Shown here piece by piece: positions 1 to 9,531 of a stretch of 64,000 nucleotides of DNA. The notes under the pieces are model-generated. The model did no database searches, was not told the origin of the DNA, and saw only the letters and a program-made list of their open reading frames with translations. The stretch is from contig PVEQ01000011.1 of the NCBI GenBank assembly GCA_002973575.1, positions 1-64,000 of the forward strand. The letters run 5' to 3'. The position numbers and the translations under genes are program-made. Numbering within the stretch: position 1 is the stretch's first letter; each line of letters begins with the position of its first letter. The stretch comes from Sediminibacterium magnilacihabitans. GTDB lineage: Bacteria; Bacteroidota; Bacteroidia; Chitinophagales; Chitinophagaceae.

Positions 1-66
1 TTTATTGTATGATAACCTATATCTTTTTATTCACCTCCATTGTGCACAAACCCACCCTTAAAAATA

Positions 67-99
67 AAAAGAGGCTGCCCTTTTGAGACAGCCTCTTTT
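67..99 (-). terminator. Rho-independent terminator of the first SusC-SusD operon
   Basis: An 11-bp perfect stem (67-77 with 89-99) encloses an 11-nt loop. Read leftward it is followed by a T-rich tract (the complement of the A-run at 61-70). It lies 29 nt past the stop of the SusD-like gene and so closes that operon. Confidence 0.85.
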
Positions 100-127
100 C
101 AAAATCCATTATCAAATGAAAGATGGG

Positions 128-1573
128 TTATTTATCCCACCAAACCCTGTTATCGTGTACATCTGTACCGCCATAAGGGAACGATCCAACTGCAGCATTA
201 TAAGCATCTGCATTCAGGTTGGGTTCTGTTGTGGGGTATGCATACCTTCTGGGGATCGTCTTGGTAAGGTTTACTGCATCCGGAGCCGGTGTAAGCACCG
301 GTACACCTGTTCTTCTCCATTCATTCCATGCATTCTGGGTAGTGCCATATAAAGCCAACCACAATTGCATTTGTATCGCTCTTTTGTTAATTCCTGAGCT
401 TACACCAATATTGGCCAGGTAACCAACGATGTCACCAGTAGCCCCCCACTGACTCCATGAATCCTGGATACCTTTTGTCAACAAGGTTAAGGCATTCTCT
501 CCTGTAGCATAATTGGGGTCCAATGCGGCCTCAGCCCTCAACAAGTTAATATAAGCTGCCGGTATAATAACGATGGGAGAATTAATTTGCTTAAATGTGT
601 TGTCGAAAGCCTGGCTATAATCGGGATTTGCGGTGATCCACGTGAGGCTATTGCCTCTGTTCAAACCATAAGGAACACCTTTTACTTTGCCATTGACTGC
701 CTGACCATACAAGTTGAGCCTTGGATCATTAAATCCATTCAGGGTGTCCACAATTGTTTTTGTAATCGCAAACTGAGACGCTGAAGCAAGGTTATAATAC
801 GGGTTGGAAAATCCATTGGCATATGTAATGGTGAAATTGTCTGCATTACTGGATATGATACCTGCAGGATCATTCAACGCCGCCATAAACTGGGTCTTTC
901 CTGTTGCGGGATCTACTTTAGACAAGCGCATCGCCAGTATAAGCCTCAAAGAGTTCGCCAGCTTCTTCCATTTAGAGATGTCGCCTTTATAGATAATATC
1001 TCCTTTTATAGCCGTTCCGGTACTTTGGAAGCTGCTTACCGCACTTGTCAGTTCCTTAAACAAATCGGTATAAATATCCTTTTGTTTATCATACGCAACC
1101 TTCACGTCGCCGTTCAGGGCTTTTGAATAAGGGATATCACCATACCTGTCGGTCAGTACTGCAAAATGATACGCTTTCAAAATACGGGCAATCTGTATCT
1201 GATTAACCGGATTTCCGTTTAAAAGAGCCGCATTGGGAGTAGTGGTACAAATGGAAATTATTTTCTGAATATCTTCCAGCGGACCGGTATAAAACGCATC
1301 CCATGATGCTGCTGTCTGTAAATACAAAGCGTTACCAGGATATTGCAATTCAGTATAGTACTGCACGTAAAACCCATTATTGGTATTAGATGGAACACCG
1401 CCTAAGCCTGACAAAACATTTGTCAGAAGCGCAGAAGTTGGCGGAGTTGTAGCCCCGTTGGGATTTACATTCAAATCGCCAAAATCATTTATTTTTTTAC
1501 TACATCCCGTAAAAATGCTGCCTGCCAGTAGCATCATCAAAGGATATTTTATTACTGATGTATTTCGTTTCAT
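128..1573 (-). CDS. SusD-like outer-membrane lipoprotein (SusD-like_2 group)
   Basis: This is the surface lipoprotein partner of the SusC-like channel encoded just upstream. SusD-type proteins cap the TonB-dependent channel and capture the substrate outside the cell. The protein has a lipoprotein signal ending in SIFTGC, with the Cys about 23 residues after the chosen start. Conserved SusD features follow, including the NVNPNGATTPP start of the mature part and a helix-rich (TPR-like) body with LLRAEAALDPNYATGE near the C-terminus. The reading frame is open 10 codons further upstream, to 1603, but that would put a long N-terminal tail before the signal peptide, so the ATG at 1573 is preferred. 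The gap to susC is 54 nt. The substrate is unknown because no enzyme gene is linked. Confidence 0.9.
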   Translation of the reverse strand: MKRNTSVIKYPLMMLLAGSIFTGCSKKINDFGDLNVNPNGATTPPTSALLTNVLSGLGGVPSNTNNGFYVQYYTELQYPGNALYLQTAASWDAFYTGPLEDIQKIISICTTTPNAALLNGNPVNQIQIARILKAYHFAVLTDRYGDIPYSKALNGDVKVAYDKQKDIYTDLFKELTSAVSSFQSTGTAIKGDIIYKGDISKWKKLANSLRLILAMRLSKVDPATGKTQFMAALNDPAGIISSNADNFTITYANGFSNPYYNLASASQFAITKTIVDTLNGFNDPRLNLYGQAVNGKVKGVPYGLNRGNSLTWITANPDYSQAFDNTFKQINSPIVIIPAAYINLLRAEAALDPNYATGENALTLLTKGIQDSWSQWGATGDIVGYLANIGVSSGINKRAIQMQLWLALYGTTQNAWNEWRRTGVPVLTPAPDAVNLTKTIPRRYAYPTTEPNLNADAYNAAVGSFPYGGTDVHDNRVWWDK

Positions 1574-1627
1574 TATTTTTTGTTTTGAGTTATTCATAAT
1601 CATATGTCGCTACAATGGCGTCAAAGA

Positions 1628-4600
1628 TTAAAATCCAATTTTAAGCGTAACACCAATAGATCGTGTAGGGGGTAGTTGACCAGCTTCACCATAACCACCC
1701 ACCAATTCTGAAGGATCTATGTTTTTATTAGCCGAATAAATCAAGAAAGGATTTCTGCAAACAGCACTGATATTGATGTTTTGGAAATTAGACCCGAACT
1801 TACCCAATTTTTCCAGGGGTAGTCTGTATCCAAAACTGATCTCTCTTACTTTCACATAAGTAAGATCGAAAATGCTGTTTTCGTTGATCTGGTGGTTGTA
1901 AAACTGGGTGTAATAATCTCCAGCCTCAACATACATGTCTACTTTATTATGACTGGCTGTTCCATCCACACCTACAACGTGTACACCACCTCCGTTTGCT
2001 ACAGCAGTACGGATGGGATTTCCTTTATCATTTACGCCGGCAGTCACGTCATACAATCCGGATACTTTACCCCAGAAATCCGACAATGAGTAGTATTTAC
2101 CGCCTTTGCAGAAATCTATAACAAAAGCAAGGTTGAAATCCTTATAACGGAAAGAGTTGGTCATGCCACCCGTATAATCAGGCAATACAGATCCGAATGT
2201 TACATTCTGAACGGGTGTATAAAAGCCATTGGCGTCTAATACAGGCACCCCATTATACTTCAATATTCCACCGCCTCTTAATTGTCCCCAGGGCTGATTT
2301 ACATAGTTCCATACGCCGGCAGCGTAACCCGGGTTACCAACCGTACTTGCATAAGCACCTCCTGCACCATACAATACATTTACACCTGGATACAGAGAAA
2401 CGATCTTTGAATTGTTGTGAGCGAGGTTAAGACCTATATTCCACTGGAAATCCTTTGTTGTTATTGGTGTCGCATCCACACTGATTTCAATACCATCCCT
2501 GTCAACCTCACCGGCATTGATCAGCTTGCTGGAAAATCCGCTTGAACCAGTGATGGGCGCTTTAACGATCTGATTTTTGTTCTTCTGAGTATAATAAGTG
2601 AAACTTAATCCAATACGATTTTTCAGAAAGCGAAAATCAAAACCTGCTTCATAAGAAGAAGATAAGGCTGGTTTGATGTTAGGATCAACCAACAGGTCCG
2701 GAACAGTGGTCAATGAATTGCCATTCCATTGTGCCGAATTCAGTGTATAGGTAGTTCCATTTACATAAGCATCCAGGTCAGAGCCAATCTGTGCAAAGCT
2801 TCCGCGCAGTTTTGCAAAGCTGAATGCCGGAAGTATTTTTTGCGCGTATTTGGTTACAATAAAAGTAGCGCCTACTGAAGGATAAGTATAAGAGTTCTGT
2901 CCAATTGCCAGCGCAGAACTATTATCGTTACGAACAGAGAAATCTAAAATGGCAATGTCTTTCCAGTTCACACTACCTCTTCCATAAAGTGAACGCACTT
3001 CTTTTTTAGAACGGACATTCTCATAATAAAAAGGAGAGATCAAACTATTGTTCAGTGCAAACAGATCAGGAACGACCAATCCACCCTTGGTTGTGTTATA
3101 CAGGTATTTTGATTCATTGATCCTGTCGTTCGCTCCCGCATTCAGGTCTACGGCAAAATCACCGAATTTCTGGTTGTAAGACATCAGTAATTCGAAGTTG
3201 TCTTCATTGTCGTAATTGTAGCGGGTAGAATAGGTAGCCCGAATTGGACGGCCGCTGTTCTTTTCACTGTATGCCAGTGATGAAGAAGCGTCATTCGAAC
3301 TGATCTCCAATACAGTAGGCACTTTAGATTCATTGTTCTTGGTCTGCTGGTTCTTTCTTATGAAACCGGCTACCCTGAAGTGGCTATTAAATTTGTATGT
3401 AAGGTTGATGTCGCCTACTATTCTGCTCCTGTTGGTAGTACTGCTGATATTGTCGAAATAAGTGTAATGATCAAACCAGTAGTTAGGCCTCAAGAAAGCA
3501 TTTTTATTGCTGGAAGGCAGTCCATTGATACCGTTTCCATCATTGAGGTTCCAGGAAGGGACAATTCCATCAGGCGTTCTATAGCCTCTGAATTGCTTTA
3601 AAATATTCATATCCAGGTCACGGTGGAACCAGCTGCTGAAACTACCGCTGGAGTTATTTCCATAATCGTCTGTAAACTCTCCATTGATCACTTCATTAGC
3701 GTAATTCAGGTTAATACCTGCGGTGAAATGCTTATTCACATCATAACTCAAACTGGTTGAGAGGTAGTTCTTCAGTAAAGTTGAATTCGGAATCAATCCT
3801 TTTTGATTGATATTGCTATAAGAAAGTCTGAAGCTGTAATTATCATCGCTCCTTGACAAGCTTACATTATTAACAAACTGTACAGCTCCATTTCCGTTCC
3901 AGAATTGCTTTACATTATTGGGCTGAGGAGTCAGTTTCGCTGTTTTATAAGAATATTGGGTTCCAGGATACCATGCATACCAGGGAATATATTCACTGCC
4001 ATCCATGCGCGGTCCCCAGGATGCGTCATCAAAATAGGTATGAAAGCGTTTCCCGTCCAGCGCCTTCCACTCTGCCGGCATTGAAGCATCCCAGGTGAAT
4101 GTTTGCCATTCCTGGCCAGGTGTTCCCAATGTACCACCGGAATATTGATTCTGGTATTTGGGTAACAGTCCTACTTTGTCAATAACAGCCGTTGAAGTTA
4201 CTTCAACTCCCAGGCCAGCTTTCTTTCTTCCTTTTTTGGTTGTGATCATGATCACACCACCTTCTGCACGCTGACCATATAATGCCGTAGCTGCGGGTCC
4301 TTTCAACACCTGGATATCGTCTACATCATCGGTATTGATATCGTTGGCGCTTACAGGCGTACCATCGATCACATACAAGGGGTTTACATCACCCAAAGAT
4401 CCGGCGCCGCGTAATCTCACTGTAGCGGCAGAACCCAGTTTAGCGCCGGATTCCGAGCGTACCTGGATACCTGAGATTTTACCAGCCAGGGCATTGTTCA
4501 CATCCTGGATCCTGGTAGTGGTGAGCTTATCGGCTTTGATACCCTGGCTTGCATAAGACAGGTTATCTGCTTTCCGCTTAATGTTAAGCGCTGTTACCAC

Positions 4601-4912
4601 TACTTCAGATAAAGATGATTCATTGATAAGGGATATGGAAATGGTAGAAGCGGACCCCACTTTTACTTCCTTCGTAATAAAATTGACGCTCGAAATAACG
4701 AGTACATCCCCCGTTTGAGCATTGATTCTGAAGCTGCCATCCTCGCTGGCGGCAACTCCGGTATTTTTTCCTTTTACAACGATTGAAGCTGAAGGAATTG
4801 TTGTTCCCTTTTCATCTACGACTTTCCCGGTAATCGTGCGTACCTGGGAAATAGCATCTATGCTGAAGCTGCATAGCATGGCCGTGAACAGAAAAAATAA
4901 GATTTTCTTCAT
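1628..4912 (-). CDS. SusC/RagA-family TonB-linked outer-membrane channel
   Basis: This 1094-residue beta-barrel transporter imports an oligomeric substrate across the outer membrane, using TonB energy, together with the adjacent SusD-like protein. The order visible is a signal peptide (about 1-22), a carboxypeptidase-regulatory-like beta domain (about 25-100), the linker LSEVVVTA at 101-108, a plug domain (about 115-230, with LYVIDGTPV and GGVIMITTKKG), and then the long barrel ending in a C-terminal Phe (TLKIGF). There is no N-terminal STN domain, so it is not predicted to signal to an anti-sigma factor. The length is normal for the family. It is the first gene of a two-gene leftward operon. 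Substrate prediction is not possible from context. Confidence 0.95.
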   Translation of the reverse strand: MKKILFFLFTAMLCSFSIDAISQVRTITGKVVDEKGTTIPSASIVVKGKNTGVAASEDGSFRINAQTGDVLVISSVNFITKEVKVGSASTISISLINESSLSEVVVTALNIKRKADNLSYASQGIKADKLTTTRIQDVNNALAGKISGIQVRSESGAKLGSAATVRLRGAGSLGDVNPLYVIDGTPVSANDINTDDVDDIQVLKGPAATALYGQRAEGGVIMITTKKGRKKAGLGVEVTSTAVIDKVGLLPKYQNQYSGGTLGTPGQEWQTFTWDASMPAEWKALDGKRFHTYFDDASWGPRMDGSEYIPWYAWYPGTQYSYKTAKLTPQPNNVKQFWNGNGAVQFVNNVSLSRSDDNYSFRLSYSNINQKGLIPNSTLLKNYLSTSLSYDVNKHFTAGINLNYANEVINGEFTDDYGNNSSGSFSSWFHRDLDMNILKQFRGYRTPDGIVPSWNLNDGNGINGLPSSNKNAFLRPNYWFDHYTYFDNISSTTNRSRIVGDINLTYKFNSHFRVAGFIRKNQQTKNNESKVPTVLEISSNDASSSLAYSEKNSGRPIRATYSTRYNYDNEDNFELLMSYNQKFGDFAVDLNAGANDRINESKYLYNTTKGGLVVPDLFALNNSLISPFYYENVRSKKEVRSLYGRGSVNWKDIAILDFSVRNDNSSALAIGQNSYTYPSVGATFIVTKYAQKILPAFSFAKLRGSFAQIGSDLDAYVNGTTYTLNSAQWNGNSLTTVPDLLVDPNIKPALSSSYEAGFDFRFLKNRIGLSFTYYTQKNKNQIVKAPITGSSGFSSKLINAGEVDRDGIEISVDATPITTKDFQWNIGLNLAHNNSKIVSLYPGVNVLYGAGGAYASTVGNPGYAAGVWNYVNQPWGQLRGGGILKYNGVPVLDANGFYTPVQNVTFGSVLPDYTGGMTNSFRYKDFNLAFVIDFCKGGKYYSLSDFWGKVSGLYDVTAGVNDKGNPIRTAVANGGGVHVVGVDGTASHNKVDMYVEAGDYYTQFYNHQINENSIFDLTYVKVREISFGYRLPLEKLGKFGSNFQNINISAVCRNPFLIYSANKNIDPSELVGGYGEAGQLPPTRSIGVTLKIGF

Positions 4913-4947
4913 GTACTTTAGTTTTGATGAACATTGTGTTAAGGGAG

Positions 4948-4955
4948 CGAATATA
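4948..4955 (-). promoter_or_regulatory. Possible Bacteroidota promoter core (TATATTCG) for the susC operon
   Basis: On the minus strand the sequence TATATTCG differs by one base from the Bacteroidota -7 consensus TAnnTTTG. It lies 35 nt before the susC start codon, in a 295-nt AT-rich intergenic stretch (4913-5207) that otherwise shows no gene. It is only a one-mismatch match, so confidence is low. Confidence 0.3.
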
Positions 4956-5207
4956 AGAATTCTGAATAAAACGTTAAATAAATATTAATAATAGATTGAC
5001 TTATTATTAAATAATGTTCATTTAAGGCTTAAATAGGTAAACAATTTTCATTTATGAGGGCATTTAATTTAAAAAATCACAAAAAAGTATGTGATTAATT
5101 AAAAGCAATCTATGTACGGTGATATTTAAAAACTAGGCGCTGTTCATGGCTTGCCCCAAAAAGTTTTCCCTGGAAATGCAAATAAATATGATTATATTTA
5201 AATAAAA

Positions 5208-5939
5208 ATGAATAAGTATATTGCTTCTATCGCATTGCTCTGTTCCGGTTATTTGCCGGTACATGCACAATTGGTTGGTTCCAGCGCTGGCCAAGAATTC
5301 AAACAGTTGGCCGGCCTGCGTGGTGGCCGGCTATCGGGCTTTGAAGGTGTGCAAACGTATAAATCCGATAATGTAAAGGGCAGTCAGTTTTTCAATGAAG
5401 GATGGAAAACGGGGTCGGTAGTTACTATTAACAGGAAAGACAGCATATCCGATGGCTACCTTTTTTTATTCGATAAAGTGCGGCAGGAATTGTTCATCAA
5501 ACCTAAAGACAGTGCGGTTGTACTACAAGCTGAAAAGGACCAGATACGCTCTTTTACCATCAATACAGACCGACCGCATTTTTTTGTGCAGGCCGGTTCA
5601 TACGATCCTTCCCGCAAAGGGAAGTTCATGGAAGTATTGTACGATGCTTCAAACGGAGTGTCGTTATTGAAGTTCGTTCAGACCATTTTCATCAAAGCAG
5701 ACCTGAAAGACATGCAAAAAATGAAGGACGGGGATTTGTACGACGAATTTGCGGATAATGTCAGCTACTATTTTTATTACAACAATACCCTTTCGCCCAA
5801 ATTATCGCTGAACCAGAATAACATCATCAAAAGACTGGAGCCTTATAAAAATAAAGCGATCAGTTTTTTCAATACTTTTCCTGATAATGACATTGATGAA
5901 AGTATACTTATTAAACTTATTCAATTCTTAAATCATTAA
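5208..5939 (+). CDS. Secreted protein of unknown function
   Basis: I do not recognise this 243-residue protein. It starts with a clear Sec signal peptide (MNKYIASIALLCSGYLPVHA, cleavage before QLVG), so it is exported to the periplasm or beyond. The mature part has no lipobox Cys, no membrane segment and no repeat. It begins with a Gly-rich stretch and continues with alternating charged and aromatic residues typical of a mixed alpha/beta fold. It is the only rightward gene in the first 16 kb and is convergent with the S41 peptidase gene, so it forms a single-gene unit. The AAATAAAA before the ATG has no Shine-Dalgarno site, as is usual for this phylum. It may be a conserved lineage-specific envelope protein. 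Confidence 0.75.
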   Translation: MNKYIASIALLCSGYLPVHAQLVGSSAGQEFKQLAGLRGGRLSGFEGVQTYKSDNVKGSQFFNEGWKTGSVVTINRKDSISDGYLFLFDKVRQELFIKPKDSAVVLQAEKDQIRSFTINTDRPHFFVQAGSYDPSRKGKFMEVLYDASNGVSLLKFVQTIFIKADLKDMQKMKDGDLYDEFADNVSYYFYYNNTLSPKLSLNQNNIIKRLEPYKNKAISFFNTFPDNDIDESILIKLIQFLNH

Positions 5940-5997
5940 ATAAATAGCCGCAATCCTAATAAAGCTCTCCGGAAAAAGGCCTTATCAAATTTTATGG

Positions 5998-7167
5998 TCA
6001 TTGTAACAAACTAATTGCCTTTTCAAGCTGCGTATCTCTATTGCTTGACAATTCATTAATGTTAAATGGGATATTAATATCAGGCGGGAAACCTATACCT
6101 TCATATATTTTGTCATCTAAATATTTAAATCTGCATGATGCTGTTTGGACGCGTAAAAAGTTAGGTATTTCAAAAGATCCATCATTGAATATTTCTTGAG
6201 TCGTTATTGGTCCAGTAGCCCCCCATGTAGTCTCTCCAACAAACCTTACGTTGGATAATACTTTTAATGCCATTACTACGGCTTCCGATAATGAAGCTGA
6301 AACATTATCAGCTAACACTACAATTGGAATCGTTATTTTCTTTGCGCCTAGTTGTGGGTTTACAAAAGCCTTTATCCAAGGAGTATAATCTAACCGTCCA
6401 TTTCCGCTTTTGCTTTGAGTATATCCAAAATGCAAAGGTTTGTCAATAAAATGACCTACTAATAAATTCAGATCGCTCAAATCACCTCCTTGATTGCTTC
6501 TAACATCAATAATGATACCTCTAATATTCGAGGGTAAGTCACTTAATTCATTAAAAAAGTATTGTAAAACAGGTTTTATACTATTGGCTCCAAGTGATTT
6601 GTAGGACTTATACAAAGAAAAATGATTGCTCGAAAAAAATAATATTTTTCCTGCAATCACTCCAGATAAAACAGTTAACGGCACACCATTAATTGAATTA
6701 ATGTTGTCAACCCCTAACACATAATTCTTGTCTAAATAATTAGTATCGATGCTAAAATAAGTATACGGAAAATGAAAGCCTGGTTCTTTATGTTTCCGAA
6801 TAAAAGATGGATAAACAATTGAATCAGCTATACTTCTGCTTAAAAAATTAATATAATAATGATTATCTATTAATCCATCAGTCATTTCATTAAAATACTG
6901 GATCGATTTTTTGATATCTGCATAATTTTTAATATCTAATTGAGCAAAAAGGGGCTTATACTTTATATGCACATTATCCCAGTTTGTGGTATCAATATCC
7001 CAGTATACATAGTTTGCATTCATTTTATTCCAGAAAATTTCAAAAATGTCTCTGAAATTTTCTGGGTTATTGGAGATTTCGATGGAGTAGTTTTTTCTAC
7101 ACCCAGAAAAGCCAATTATGTTCAAGAATACCATAAGTAATATGAAATATTTCCTAAATAGTTTCAT
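5998..7167 (-). CDS. S41-family (C-terminal processing-type) peptidase lipoprotein
   Basis: This is a 389-residue predicted lipoprotein with the lipobox IIGFSGC (Cys 23). The C-terminal half carries S41/tail-specific protease features: GIIIDVRSNQGGDL at about 217-230 and DNVSASLSEAVVMALK at about 287-302, where the SASxSE segment holds the expected catalytic Ser. GETTWGATG follows at 311-319. No PDZ signature is clear in the N-terminal half, as in other small Bacteroidota S41 lipoproteins. It is predicted to act at the inner or outer membrane on an unknown protein substrate. The next gene upstream, the small beta-barrel protein, is 4 nt away and co-directional, so the two are probably co-transcribed. 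The gene is visibly AT-rich compared with the flanking Sus operons. Confidence 0.8.
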   Translation of the reverse strand: MKLFRKYFILLMVFLNIIGFSGCRKNYSIEISNNPENFRDIFEIFWNKMNANYVYWDIDTTNWDNVHIKYKPLFAQLDIKNYADIKKSIQYFNEMTDGLIDNHYYINFLSRSIADSIVYPSFIRKHKEPGFHFPYTYFSIDTNYLDKNYVLGVDNINSINGVPLTVLSGVIAGKILFFSSNHFSLYKSYKSLGANSIKPVLQYFFNELSDLPSNIRGIIIDVRSNQGGDLSDLNLLVGHFIDKPLHFGYTQSKSGNGRLDYTPWIKAFVNPQLGAKKITIPIVVLADNVSASLSEAVVMALKVLSNVRFVGETTWGATGPITTQEIFNDGSFEIPNFLRVQTASCRFKYLDDKIYEGIGFPPDINIPFNINELSSNRDTQLEKAISLLQ

Positions 7168-7171
7168 TACT

Positions 7172-7900
7172 TTATTTAAATTTTCTTTTTTTTATAGATA
7201 ATAGACATCCAAGTGAAATGAAAGCAGTTTGATTATACCTTGGTGTTTGATTATACATATAATTTTTTTGTTGGTCACTTAGTGACTGATAGTAATTACA
7301 AGCAATAAAAGCAGAGTATTTTTTATTAAATTGATAGTCTACACATAGCCCCATTATCCAGCCAAACTCAACCCTGTTATCTTTTATTGTATTGAATCTA
7401 TATTTTTCTGAGTAATTATACAATTGAATATACTGAGAAGGTTCTCCATTAATATTGATACTATCACGGCTATTAAAGATATTGGGAACCCTTCCATTTA
7501 CTTTAGCAAATGCCCAATAGGCACCAAATAGGCCGGTATTTAAAAAAACACTCGTTTTCTTCTTTTCATAAAACTTAAAAGCTACTATTATTGGTATCTG
7601 AAAATAAAAATTTTTGAAAGTTTCATAAATACCTGCAAAATTCCCGTTTCTTGAATATGAATATTCTTTCCCAATTAAATTAAGCCCTGTTTGTATCTCA
7701 ACACGTTTAGTTATGTCATATTTCAATAAGCAGCCAATTCCTATACTATTTCCATTTTTGTTCGTCGTAAATAATCGATTAGATATATCCGTGCTTAAAT
7801 GATTATTAGAATAGCCCGATTCTAATCCTATTGAAATTTGAGTAGATCCTATTGTTGGCAATAGCTGCAACATTATGATGATGGCTTTTTTCTTTGTCAT
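7172..7900 (-). CDS. Small outer-membrane beta-barrel protein (PorT-like)
   Basis: This is a predicted eight-strand-type outer-membrane beta-barrel of about 242 residues. It has a signal peptide (MTKKKAIIIMLQLLPTIGSTQ), an opening strand ISIGLESGYSNNHL, and repeated amphipathic strands with aromatic ends through to FISLGCLLSIKKRK. That layout matches the PorT/outer-membrane beta-barrel group common in Bacteroidota. The frame is open to 7945, but that start would lie inside the hairpin at 7941-8000 and precede the signal peptide by 15 residues, so the ATG at 7900 is preferred. It is 4 nt upstream of the S41 peptidase gene and the two probably form an operon. No specific function can be assigned. 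Confidence 0.7.
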   Translation of the reverse strand: MTKKKAIIIMLQLLPTIGSTQISIGLESGYSNNHLSTDISNRLFTTNKNGNSIGIGCLLKYDITKRVEIQTGLNLIGKEYSYSRNGNFAGIYETFKNFYFQIPIIVAFKFYEKKKTSVFLNTGLFGAYWAFAKVNGRVPNIFNSRDSININGEPSQYIQLYNYSEKYRFNTIKDNRVEFGWIMGLCVDYQFNKKYSAFIACNYYQSLSDQQKNYMYNQTPRYNQTAFISLGCLLSIKKRKFK

Positions 7901-7940
7901 AATACAAAATATCCTTTTAATATCTGTATCGCATAACATA

Positions 7941-8000
7941 TTCAATAAAATTTAGGGCGGGCTGTTCACAACAAGTCATTCCGCCCTAAATTTTGTTGAA
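7941..8000 (-). terminator. Strong hairpin terminator between two lipoprotein/OMP genes
   Basis: A 20-bp inverted repeat (7941-7960 with 7981-8000, one G-T pair) encloses a 20-nt loop. The outer part is A/T-rich on both sides, so it could act in either direction. It follows the stop of the leftward gene at 8017 by 16 nt, and its leftward arm ends in AAATTTTATTG. It most likely ends the 8017-9531 transcript and separates it from the downstream peptidase operon. Confidence 0.7.
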
Positions 8001-8016
8001 TTCTTTAAAATGAGTA

Positions 8017-9531
8017 CTAATTAACCAAATCTGCCAAAAAAGTCTTTACTATTGTACTAGGAGGGACACTTGTATTATTAGGTGTTACTTTAAGAACAAT
8101 GCGTACAACTGCTAAACCAAGGCCGGTGTTTATTTTGTTACCATCGATTGTTGTAGCAGTAGCATCATAATACGTGTTCTGCCCTACCAGCTCAGTATAC
8201 TTAGGATAAGCATAATAGTGATTGGTCGGATCAACAACATTTTCTGGTAAGAAAATTGACTGACTTACAATAGAAGTGGTTGCTATTCCATTTAACACCT
8301 GATTATTTGTTAAAATGGTGAAGGAAGTTGGATCTATATTAAAATTATTAAGATAATAATACCTTGGAAGGCCATCCCAATTTGGTGGCGGTGTACTTTG
8401 AATGCTTGTGATTTTAACTTTTGGCCTATTTGAAATATAGAACACCCCCATAGGCAAATTATAGCCTGGGATATAGCCTGCAGCAGATTGGCTATTTGAA
8501 ATACCTGGTATTCCAAGCCCTAATCCCGGGTTAGGAAATAATGCACCGCTGCTTGTACTTGTTCCATTAAGTGTAATTTTAGCATTTATAGACAAATTAA
8601 CTTCTTGGGTATTAGCACTATTACCTCCAAATATAGCGCTAAACATATTTTTTACGACACCATTTAATCCACTAGTAAGTCCCTCTCGTGCAGCATTAAA
8701 GACAAGAGACGGTAATCCTAATTTATTATGTTCTCCAGGGTTACTAGCATTAGTTCCAATATTGTTATCAAAAATAGCCGCGCCAGTTGCCTCCAGTACC
8801 CCCTGTTGCATGTTGCCTAATAAATTAAACCCAGATGCAGGACTTGTTATTGTCCCTGTTACTGATCCTATGATATCTCCACCAAGAGACACTTGTGAAA
8901 CAGATGTCCATTTTAACATCCAATTTAAGCCCAATTGTTGATATGTTGCAGTTGGAATATTAGGGTCATATGCAATCTCGTATTGTGATGCGTACCAAGT
9001 ACCAGAAGCCATTTGTGTAGGCTCAATTTTTATTGCAACGCTTTTATTTTGTGTTACATCGACAATATCCTGTCCGATGTAATTTAACATAGGTGTGCTA
9101 ACTAAATTAGGGTCGAGATTCAATCCACTTGTTAAATAATCAGAATTTGTAAACCCATTAGTGGTCACATAAACATATATACGTATTAGTCCTCTATATT
9201 TATTATATAAAACAAACCACGGATTTGCAGGGAGTGCTGAAGTGTTAAACGTATTATATACTAACTCCCATCCATCAGTTTTCTTATAATCGTACCAAAG
9301 ATAGGACGAGAACCCTTTTACTGATCCATTTGCCCAAGGCACAAGAATAGTCGTACCTGGCGGCGTTGGCATATAATCGCTAGTCTCCCAACTCAGCGGG
9401 AAAGGAGGAACTCCATCTTTGACAGTAACAGGAATTGATTCTTTAATATCTTTCTTACAACCTGCTAATATGATAACAAAGCAGAAGAAAATATAAAGCG
9501 TTCTTTTCGAAACGTAAATTAAGGCTTTCAT
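8017..9531 (-). CDS. Large lipoprotein of unknown function
   Basis: I do not recognise this 504-residue protein. It has a lipoprotein signal (LAGCKKD, Cys about 25), followed by a Pro-rich and aromatic region (PPFPLSWETSDYMPTPPG). The long body is rich in Asn, Ser, Thr and Gly with many short beta-strand-like segments, and a Gly/Pro loop sits in the middle (GLGLGIPGISNSQSA). The low Lys content with many N/T/S residues is typical of surface-exposed Bacteroidota lipoproteins. It is a single-gene leftward unit bounded by the hairpin at 7941-8000 and a 760-nt AT-rich upstream stretch. It sits between two Sus operons but has no SusD, SusE or carbohydrate-binding signature that I can see. The gene is AT-rich, like its two downstream neighbours. 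Confidence 0.65.
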   Translation of the reverse strand: MKALIYVSKRTLYIFFCFVIILAGCKKDIKESIPVTVKDGVPPFPLSWETSDYMPTPPGTTILVPWANGSVKGFSSYLWYDYKKTDGWELVYNTFNTSALPANPWFVLYNKYRGLIRIYVYVTTNGFTNSDYLTSGLNLDPNLVSTPMLNYIGQDIVDVTQNKSVAIKIEPTQMASGTWYASQYEIAYDPNIPTATYQQLGLNWMLKWTSVSQVSLGGDIIGSVTGTITSPASGFNLLGNMQQGVLEATGAAIFDNNIGTNASNPGEHNKLGLPSLVFNAAREGLTSGLNGVVKNMFSAIFGGNSANTQEVNLSINAKITLNGTSTSSGALFPNPGLGLGIPGISNSQSAAGYIPGYNLPMGVFYISNRPKVKITSIQSTPPPNWDGLPRYYYLNNFNIDPTSFTILTNNQVLNGIATTSIVSQSIFLPENVVDPTNHYYAYPKYTELVGQNTYYDATATTIDGNKINTGLGLAVVRIVLKVTPNNTSVPPSTIVKTFLADLVN